64,000 nucleotides of DNA, from positions 7,874,001 to 7,938,000 of the forward strand of contig OZ316891.1 of NCBI GenBank assembly GCA_973895155.1, given 5' to 3'. The notes under the pieces are model-generated. The model searched no databases. It saw only the letters and a list, made by a program, of their open reading frames with translations, and was not told the origin of the DNA. Origin of the DNA: Marsupella aquatica (taxonomy: Eukaryota > Marchantiophyta). Of the stretch, positions 57,306-64,000 are shown one piece after another (the first letter of the stretch is position 1; every line of letters starts with the position of its first letter). The position numbers and the translations under genes were made by a program.

Positions 57306-58469
57306 GTGGGTGATGAAATGGCTGGGCCATCTGGCGTTGAGGTGGAGGACGACCGGTTGACCGGTTTGGTTAATGCCACCGAAGAGCTGGAATCTGAGCT
57401 GGGCGACCCTGAGGCGATCCTGAGGCAACTGAAGCGGTTATCACTGGATGACATTAGGAGACTCACCCGCATGAAGGTTCCTAGAGCCAACGGGGGAAAA
57501 CTGACAGTTCTTGGGCACCTTTGTGTCAAGAAAACTTGCTCTTACTCCTTTGATCTGTTGCATCTTCTGTTTAAAGAAGAAAATGTTCATATTTTTGAGG
57601 AGTTTGATGGTCACAGGATTCCTCTACTCCATCTAGCTGCTTACTGTGGCAACCATGAAGCTGTGATCCTTATCTGCATGCGTTTGCGGCGTGTTGAGTT
57701 TGATACGGCTGTGCACATGGCTGTACACATGGCTGTGAAAGGCCGAGAACGCCAAGTATGTGCGGCATTATATCGTGGTGCGATAATGAGCAGAAGCGAT
57801 AAAATGAGCGTACTCACTTCGTTAAAAGATTCTGTGAATGGGAAGGATGTCTTAAGGATGACTCCTTTGCATTATGCTGCATGGGAGTGCAACCAGGATG
57901 TGACAGAGTACTTGATCAAGTCTTTTGATAAGATCAATGTGAATGCTACTGAACAAAACGGTCTCACTGCATTGCACCTGGCATCGTTGAACAATAGCAT
58001 TGGAGTTTTAGGTGTGCTTCTTAAACACAAAGAAGTTAATGTGAATATTCCGGATAACAATGGTTTCACTGCATTGCATGTGGCATCTTGGAACAATCAC
58101 TTTGAATGTGTACACATGCTTCTCCGCGACCCCCGTACCAACAGGAATACTACTAATGAGCATGGTCTCACTGCATCTTACCTGGCATCTAGGAATCACA
58201 TCGAAGCCATGTACAGGTTTCTTCGCCAGGATCTCTTGAAAGCGATGCACAGGTTTTCTGGCCAGGATGTCGAGCTGAATGAGGCTACTGACGAGGATAG
58301 TTTCATTGTGGACATCTCATTGTGGAAACAGCAGAAACGAATTATAGAGGAAATGCTTGACGTTGGCTCCCAGGATGCAGATGTTCCGTTGCCACAGAAA
58401 TCGCGACAAATGTCCGAGCGTGCTTATATACCTCCTGGGGAATATATGAGGGAAACACTGCGGTCTTAA
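57279..58469 (+). CDS. 5' portion of disrupted ankyrin gene, LTR-derived start
   Basis: Open frame of about 396 codons. Its first in-frame ATG (57279) lies 27 nt inside the 3' end of the solo LTR and reads through the LTR junction (MFPLLRTITVGDEMAGPSGV) into the ankyrin gene. It contains the first leader module (KLTVLGHLCVKK) and ankyrin repeats (TPLHYAAWECN, TALHLASLNN, TALHVASWNN). It ends at TAA at the 4-nt insertion. An LTR-driven truncated product is possible but unproven. Confidence 0.45.
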   Translation: MFPLLRTITVGDEMAGPSGVEVEDDRLTGLVNATEELESELGDPEAILRQLKRLSLDDIRRLTRMKVPRANGGKLTVLGHLCVKKTCSYSFDLLHLLFKEENVHIFEEFDGHRIPLLHLAAYCGNHEAVILICMRLRRVEFDTAVHMAVHMAVKGRERQVCAALYRGAIMSRSDKMSVLTSLKDSVNGKDVLRMTPLHYAAWECNQDVTEYLIKSFDKINVNATEQNGLTALHLASLNNSIGVLGVLLKHKEVNVNIPDNNGFTALHVASWNNHFECVHMLLRDPRTNRNTTNEHGLTASYLASRNHIEAMYRFLRQDLLKAMHRFSGQDVELNEATDEDSFIVDISLWKQQKRIIEEMLDVGSQDADVPLPQKSRQMSERAYIPPGEYMRETLRS

Positions 58470-58485
58470 TTATTTTGAAAACTTG
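58467..58485 (+). other. 4-nt insertion causing frameshift
   Basis: Compared with the paralogue around 45100-45118, four extra bases sit just after the conserved CGGTCT. They create TAA and move the downstream coding sequence to the +1 frame. Flanking sequence on both sides is highly similar, so this is a simple small insertion. Confidence 0.85.
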
Positions 58486-58533
58486 GAATTTCACCTAAGT
58501 CAGTTTTCCCCTGGCCGAAAAAGGTGGTTGGAA

Positions 58534-61500
58534 ATGAAAAACAACTTGCAACGGCGAGCGGAGACGAATGAATTTCCCACCCCTGACCCTCCCAGTGCCC
58601 CCGGAAGAGAGGTGGTTCTCCCGGTGGTTCTAGATGATTTGCGGGATGAACAGCTATTGGCCGTTTTGGTGGCAGAGATTATCTGTGCCCCAGATGATGC
58701 TCCGCAAATAGACCAGCAGGTGCAAATTGCCGATCGACTGAACTGGTTTTCGGAGAACAACTGGTTATCGGATCAGAACATTATGAGGCTTAGCCGCGTG
58801 AGGGTTCGTGATAACGTCGGTGGGGGAATGCTTTCACTTCTTGGGCACCTCTGTGTGGGTAAATATGACCCCACAGTATTGTTCGGATTTCTGCTGAGAG
58901 AAGCTAATGTGAACAGTTTGGAGGAATTCGATAATCACAGAATTCCTCTACTTCTTCTAGCTGTTTACTGTGGCAACGATGCAGCCGTGAAGGTTCTTTG
59001 CAACTTTAAGGGCATAAACCTTTCTGCCAAAAGTAGTTCCAACCTGAACGTTTTGCACATGGCTGTGAAAAGACTTCTTCTAGCTGTTTACTGTGGCAAC
59101 GATGCAGCCGTGAAGGTTCTTTGCAACTTTAAAGGCATAAACCTTTCTGCCAAAAGTAGTTCCAACCTGAACGTTTTGATGGCTGTGAAAAACGGATCCT
59201 CAGAACTACTTGGCGAAATTCTAGGCGTCTGTGCTTCCAGGTTATCGCGTGACATGGTGAGTGACTTGGTGAATGGGCAGGATGACTTGGGGATGACTCC
59301 TTTGCATTATGCTGCATGGGACGGCAACTTGTCCTTGATAGATAGTCTAATTTGCATGGACATGACCAACGTGAATGCTATTGAGTGTAACGGTCTCACT
59401 CCATTGCACCTGGCATCGTGGAATGATGAATATTCTATTGTCCGTAATCTTTGTTTACATCCAGCTATCGACGTGAATATTGCTGATAAGAATGGTTTCA
59501 CTGCATTGCACTTGGTATCATGGAATTGCTTAGGCTTTGAACACCTTTTTCTTAACGAGAATGTCAACGAGAGTTTCGTCCATGTGAGTGCGACTCAGGA
59601 GAATCGTTTCACTGCATCATACTTGGTATCTAGGAATCACATTGAAGTTATACGCAGGCTTCTTCACCACCCGGATGTCAGTTACTTGAATGACACTACC
59701 AAGCGTAGTTCCGTTGCATTGTACCTGTCAAGGTGGAAACGGCACAAAAGTTGGATACCGCGCTCGCTTTCATTGTGGGCAGAGACGCAAGCAGATCGTA
59801 CTGGGTCCAAGCATAGTGATGTCACTTTAAGGCAGACGTTAGTGGGTGCTTATGCAACTTTGGGAGAATCATCAAGGAAATCTTTGGAGGAAAAGTTTGA
59901 AAGAATGGAATCTCACCTATTTCAGTTTTGCTCTGCTAGAGAAAATACGGTAAGCAGAATGAAATCAAAGCGTATGTGGGAGTTTGAAGAATTCGGTGAA
60001 ATGGAAATGGACTGGTCAAAGGGCCCAGCCGAAACATTGGTGGCGCGAGGTAATTTGGCCGATGACCCGCTGTTAATGGAGTTGATGGAAGCCATCATAC
60101 CATTGAACGGGCCAGGTGATGAGTCAGTGATCAAACGACTGGTGTGGTTATCAGAGAACAACTGGGTATCAAAGAACGATATTATGAGACTCAGCCGCAT
60201 AAGGGTTCCTGGTGTGAACGGGGAAAGGCTTTCAGTTCTTGGTCACCTATCTGTGAAAGAACCTTTCTCCAATTTCTCCAAACTAGTGTTGATATTTCTA
60301 CTGAGAACAGTTCACAACACTTTCGAGGAATTCGAAGGTCACAAAATTCCTCTACTTCATCTAGCTGTTTACTGTCGCAACTATGCAGCCGTGGATTTTC
60401 TTACTACCGATACGAGCATAAATCTTTTGGCCAGGAGTAGTTCTAACCTGAACGCTTTGCACGTGGCTGTGAAAAGCCGAGACACAAAGCTAGCTCGCAG
60501 CATATACGATGCTCTGCTCCGGGCTATGGAAAGCGACGCTCGGCTCGTGGTTTTGAAAAGATCCCTACGTTCCGTGAGTGAAGAAAGTGTCTCGGATTCC
60601 GTGAGCGAGTCCATGATAATTAGTGACTTGGTGAATGGACACGATGACTTCGGGATGACTCCGTTGCACTATGCTGTATGGGAGGGTGACGAGGAAATGA
60701 CAGATCTTTTACTCCACATGAAGAAGATCAAAGTGAATTCAGTTGACAACGATGGTCTCACACCGTTGCATCTGGCATCGTGGAACAACCAACGTGTAGT
60801 TTTAGAGAAACTGCTTCTTTCCCCGGATATTGATATCTCGTTGCAATCACTGGAAAAGATGTCCAAAGCATTCGATTGGCAGTCGGACCGGGACTGTTTG
60901 CACGAGAATACATTCAAAAATATAGAGTCTCACCTTTCGCAGTTCGTTGCTGATCCAACAAAATTGGGAGAAATTAATTCCAGGGCGATCATGCCTGACG
61001 AGTTGCAGGAATATGATAGGGCTGAGAGAAGAGCTTCGGAGCGAGAGCGCCGGAGGGGAGATGAAAATCGAAGGAAAGTAGCCAAACATTTATGGCTTTC
61101 GAGCTATGATCATCTCAGCAATGGCAAAATGACGGCTCTACATTGTGCAGCATGGCTGGGCCATTCAAGCATTGTTGTAGAGATAATGGAAATTACCTCC
61201 AAGGTACGACGTCGACGCAGGACAATGTCAAACTTGGTAGATAAGCATGGTTTCAGTGCCCTGCACCATGCAGTCATGCGAGGAGACGCTGGCATGCTCG
61301 ATGAACTTCTGAGCTATGTGAACGTAGTCAAAGGTAATATTCGAGCTCAGCAGTCGCTCGATGCCCTAACTCCTCTCAACATGGCTTACCGCTTAGTGGA
61401 GCATTTTGAGAGGCTGGACAAAAAAGAAACTTTGGAGGAATACAAACTCAGAGTCGAAACTGTGGAGGAATACAAAGTCATAGTTGGTTTGCTTGAAGAA

Positions 61501-62109
61501 TATTCAGATGTCAAAGCTTACATAGAAACTCTCTACAAAGAGAGACAACTGTTTATCGATGCTGCCAATGCCATCTTAGTAGGAGCAGCGTTGATTGCAA
61601 GTATCTCGTTCGCAGGTTGGTTACAACCTCCCTTGGGTTATCAGCAATACTATGAGTCAAGATATCTTCTCACAGGATCAGCACCACCGGACACATACGC
61701 GTCCTTTCCCTCAGTGAAACAACATGTTAGTGTCACCATGTTTTGGGTATTCAACAGCCTATCCTTCTTTTTTGCTGTAGGGACAGTGGTGACTGGAGCT
61801 TGTGTTGTTCTGCCCATGCGTGAAAAGGCAGACTTAGAGGAACATGTGGAACGCATGCGCAGGTTGCACATTTGGACCACACTATTTCTTTGCTTGTCTG
61901 TGGTGTTTGTACTAGGGGCCTTTATTGCAGCCGGGTTTGCATCTCTTCCGACTGAGCTGGAGTACCAATGGGTCATGATTTCGACTACCGGGGTGGGGGG
62001 ATCTGTAACCATATGTGCTTTGTTCTACTATTTGTGTCGAGTGGTCATACTCATCAAATGGATATGGAGGCGTAACACTTCCAAAGGATCCGCCAAGGAC
62101 GAACACTAG
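58534..62109 (+). CDS. 3' portion of disrupted ankyrin/PGG gene
   Basis: Open frame of about 1190 codons from the first in-frame ATG (58534); the frame itself is open from 58483. It contains the second and third leader modules (MLSLLGHLCVGK, RLSVLGHLSVKE), ankyrin repeats, the PGG-type segment (FAGWLQPPLGYQQYYE) and four membrane helices. It ends NTSKGSAKDEH, shorter than the paralogue. The long intact frame suggests either recent disruption or continued use as a separate gene from an internal start. Confidence 0.55.
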   Translation: MKNNLQRRAETNEFPTPDPPSAPGREVVLPVVLDDLRDEQLLAVLVAEIICAPDDAPQIDQQVQIADRLNWFSENNWLSDQNIMRLSRVRVRDNVGGGMLSLLGHLCVGKYDPTVLFGFLLREANVNSLEEFDNHRIPLLLLAVYCGNDAAVKVLCNFKGINLSAKSSSNLNVLHMAVKRLLLAVYCGNDAAVKVLCNFKGINLSAKSSSNLNVLMAVKNGSSELLGEILGVCASRLSRDMVSDLVNGQDDLGMTPLHYAAWDGNLSLIDSLICMDMTNVNAIECNGLTPLHLASWNDEYSIVRNLCLHPAIDVNIADKNGFTALHLVSWNCLGFEHLFLNENVNESFVHVSATQENRFTASYLVSRNHIEVIRRLLHHPDVSYLNDTTKRSSVALYLSRWKRHKSWIPRSLSLWAETQADRTGSKHSDVTLRQTLVGAYATLGESSRKSLEEKFERMESHLFQFCSARENTVSRMKSKRMWEFEEFGEMEMDWSKGPAETLVARGNLADDPLLMELMEAIIPLNGPGDESVIKRLVWLSENNWVSKNDIMRLSRIRVPGVNGERLSVLGHLSVKEPFSNFSKLVLIFLLRTVHNTFEEFEGHKIPLLHLAVYCRNYAAVDFLTTDTSINLLARSSSNLNALHVAVKSRDTKLARSIYDALLRAMESDARLVVLKRSLRSVSEESVSDSVSESMIISDLVNGHDDFGMTPLHYAVWEGDEEMTDLLLHMKKIKVNSVDNDGLTPLHLASWNNQRVVLEKLLLSPDIDISLQSLEKMSKAFDWQSDRDCLHENTFKNIESHLSQFVADPTKLGEINSRAIMPDELQEYDRAERRASERERRRGDENRRKVAKHLWLSSYDHLSNGKMTALHCAAWLGHSSIVVEIMEITSKVRRRRRTMSNLVDKHGFSALHHAVMRGDAGMLDELLSYVNVVKGNIRAQQSLDALTPLNMAYRLVEHFERLDKKETLEEYKLRVETVEEYKVIVGLLEEYSDVKAYIETLYKERQLFIDAANAILVGAALIASISFAGWLQPPLGYQQYYESRYLLTGSAPPDTYASFPSVKQHVSVTMFWVFNSLSFFFAVGTVVTGACVVLPMREKADLEEHVERMRRLHIWTTLFLCLSVVFVLGAFIAAGFASLPTELEYQWVMISTTGVGGSVTICALFYYLCRVVILIKWIWRRNTSKGSAKDEH
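58951..59193 (+). repeat. 123-bp in-frame tandem duplication in coding sequence
   Basis: The segment starting CTTCTTCTAGCTGTTTACTG at 58951 is repeated at 59074. The copies differ by one substitution (AAG/AAA) and a 3-nt deletion (CAC) near the end of the second. It adds 40-41 residues (LLLAVYCGNDAAVKVLC...) without breaking the frame, and is absent from the paralogue. Confidence 0.92.
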
Positions 62110-63622
62110 ATCAGTTTTTCGTATCTCTTTCTGTAAAACTATTTTCTGAAGCAAAATCTCATGATTTCGCCCTTGGGAGTCCTCTTGGGACTTTAGAAGA
62201 GACTGTACTTCTAGTGTTCCCTTGTACAAACTTGCGATTGCCTAGGCCAGAGGCATGGGTAGAGGTTGCTGTAAGTTCAACAGTCTCATGGGTCTTGGTG
62301 TGATTCTTATTCTCAATCAGTCACTTCGATCAAGCTCACGACTGCCACGAATATTAATATGTTGTGGCATTACTCGTGAATCTGGGCACTACACTAGAGG
62401 ACATTAAGCTTTCTTTAGTTTGGTGGTGGGTTGCTAATTATTCTGTCTTTGATTAGTTGTACGAGCTGAAAACTCAAGGTTCCTAATTTTATTAAGTGTA
62501 AATCGAACGTTCTCTAGTTTTTTCCAAAGGGATTTTCTGGTCGATCTCGTGACGAGCGTACCATGACAGTACTCAAATCTACATGTAGTTTTCATGTCAA
62601 ATGTTGAAATCGATTTAGGAGTTGTCCGGACCTCCTTTATTTACATGAGATGTACACTTTTTGTACTTAAGCCGCTGTTGGGCCTTTCCTTTGTTTTGCT
62701 TTGGAAAATGGACGCGGCGATAGTGAGCGGATCCCAACGACTTTACTAGAGAATCAGTACTCTTGCAATGACAAGCCTAATCGAGATCGTCGACCATGAA
62801 TCACTCTGTCATTTTTGCAGACACCACAATCTTGTGTTAGTTTCGAAGAGCTCAAGAAGATTAGTTGCAGTATCGTCGATGCCCGTTTTTTCTTGAACGC
62901 TGATGAGAGACGTAAGGGCGCTAGGTTAGACAAACGGACATCATTGACTAACTTTGTAGACAGCTATAACATTCTGTAGATTCCTAGAAGATTTGTTATC
63001 AGTGGTACTGACATTTTTCTTTTGCATTGAGTTCAATTCTGTGAGCTTCACGCCTACTACAGTAGCGTGTGATCGAGTTGAACATATTCCAATCTATCGG
63101 ATATATATGGTAAGGGAGAGTAATCAGAATCTTCTTGTCTTGAATGGACGAGCCACTATATTTATTTCTTACTAAGGCCTTGAACTTTAGTAATCTTCAA
63201 CACGGACGTAATGATTAAGTATTCTTCGGCCGGTTCCATAAGTTTTGTAACCTGATGATTTCGAGCCATAGGTGACATTTGTATCTGGACTTTGGAAAGC
63301 TGTGTATGATTCTGTCAGAAGATGTTTGTGGGTCTACCTAATTCTGGCTTGATGAAAATTCCTTCTATTGCACTACATTTTGAGCCACTTTATAGATAAA
63401 AGAAAAATTCAGACAAGATTGATCAGTACCACACTTCCCTCTGCATCTAACTATTTAGAGCACGCATGCGTCCTACTTGTGCTTTTGCGATGAGACATTT
63501 GTCTTCTAGGGACAATGTTGTTTTCCAGCTAGCCTTCCTCGAATAAAGGTGATTGAACATCTTTATGAAACGGTACGAATGCATGGGTTGAATGGTTTTT
63601 CATGACGTTATTATGACTTTTA
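62110..63622. other. 3' flank of second ankyrin gene, no gene
   Basis: Up to about 63.1 kb this is the duplicated 3' flank shared with 48.7-49.5 kb. From 63.1 to 63.62 kb nothing is recognised. Confidence 0.5.
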
Positions 63623-64000
63623 CTAGCCCAATGCCCGTGCGTTGCACGAAAGATGTCGCGGTGATAAAAGATCTCGAGGAGAGAAAAAGATACCGAAGTG
63701 ATAAAAGATGTCGAGGAGAGAAAAGATGTTGAGGTGAGCAAAAGATGTCGAGGTGATAGAAGATGTCGAGGAGAGAAAATATGTCAAGGTGATAAAAGAT
63801 GTCAAGGAGAGAAAAGATGTCGAGGTGAGGAAAAGATTTGAGGTGATAAAAGAAGTCGAGGAGAGAAAAAGATGTCAAAGAAAAAAAAGATGTCCAAGTG
63901 AAAAACATATGTTCAGGAGAGAAAAGATGTTGAGGAGAGAAATAGATGGTGAGATGAAAAAAAAATTGAGGGGAGAAAATATGTCTAGGTGAACAAAAGA
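63623..64000 (-). mobile_element. Helitron-like 3' end, inverted, runs off window
   Basis: Minus-strand copy of the 52.6-53.01 kb end. Its terminus reads CGTGCAACGCACG (perfect 5-bp stem), GGCATTGGG, CTAG then T on the minus strand, ending at 63623. The adjoining minisatellite is nearly identical to 52597-53011 apart from about 38 bp of missing repeat units. The element continues beyond the window edge. Confidence 0.65.

Larger units (their letters stand above)
56776..62109 (+). pseudogene. Second ankyrin/PGG gene, disrupted
   Basis: Paralogue of the 43890-48689 gene. The 5' coding start at ATG 56776 is cut after about 18 codons by a solo LTR (56830-57305); without it the frame would continue past 57306. 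From there the frame runs to TAA at 58467-58469, where 4 extra bases relative to the paralogue (TAATTATTTTGAAAAC against GATTTTGAAAAC) shift the frame. The remaining 1208 codons (to 62109) are fully open and keep ankyrin repeats, leader modules and the PGG/membrane region. The copy also has a 123-bp tandem duplication and a different C-terminus (NTSKGSAKDEH). It may be a recent pseudogene or still yield one or two shorter proteins; only the sequence lesions are certain. Confidence 0.7.
53220..63100 (+). repeat. Segmental duplication, unit 2
   Basis: Direct-orientation copy of 42090-49545. It is longer because of copy-specific insertions at about 53367-53926 and 54120-55550 and a solo LTR at 56830-57305. 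The flank after the gene (62.1-63.1 kb) matches unit 1 with many substitutions and small indels, so the duplication is not very recent. Confidence 0.85.

Noticed and set aside
63600-63992. Lys/Glu-rich coiled-coil-like frame at window end
   Set aside because: Complement of the same minisatellite; composition artefact.

Overview
This is nuclear DNA of a land plant. It carries a chloroplast light-harvesting gene (photosystem I Lhca1 type), a chloroplast-type Era GTPase with nine exons, and a CASP-like membrane protein, all with GT-AG introns. No bacterial operon structure is present. A long gene with TFKP-type repeats and an EF-hand-like segment resembles proteins of motile cilia. Together with the compact introns and two very large intronless ankyrin/PGG genes, this suggests a plant with swimming sperm, such as a bryophyte (possibly a liverwort like Marchantia). 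That species guess is inference.

Layout. 1-8.4 kb: no gene recognised; a fold-back element, a 45-bp inverted repeat, a microsatellite and degenerate tandem repeats. 8.4-10.4 kb (+): an uncharacterised 444-aa protein with a histidine tract, preceded by short upstream ORFs. 10.4-14.1 kb: non-coding with small repeats. 14.1-14.9 kb (-): a decayed coding fragment. 15.0-17.0 kb (-): a three-exon CASP-like gene. 17-20 kb: non-coding, with a hairpin and a ~100-bp minisatellite. 20.1-25.9 kb (-): a gene of about 13 exons with an N-terminal ubiquitin-like segment, four TFKP-type motifs and an EF-hand-like loop. 26-31 kb: AT-rich, no gene seen. 31.4-35.1 kb (+): chloroplast Era-like GTPase. 38.2-39.5 kb (+): Lhca1.

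42-64 kb is an accessory region built by a direct segmental duplication. Unit 1 (about 42.1-49.5 kb) carries an intact intronless 1599-aa ankyrin/PGG membrane protein. Unit 2 (about 53.2-63.1 kb) carries its paralogue. The paralogue is interrupted by a 476-bp solo LTR with a perfect 5-bp target duplication and by a 4-nt frameshifting insertion. It also has a 123-bp in-frame tandem duplication. Unit 2 is flanked by two Helitron-like 3' ends in opposite orientation (53.01 and 63.62 kb), each next to the same CTC/GACATC-rich minisatellite.

The Era and Lhca1 products both act in the chloroplast, but nothing shows that the single-copy genes form a pathway. The most unusual content is the modular ankyrin/PGG pair with its recent rearrangements. 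Exon boundaries were placed by eye from splice signals and reading-frame continuity; transcript data would settle them.
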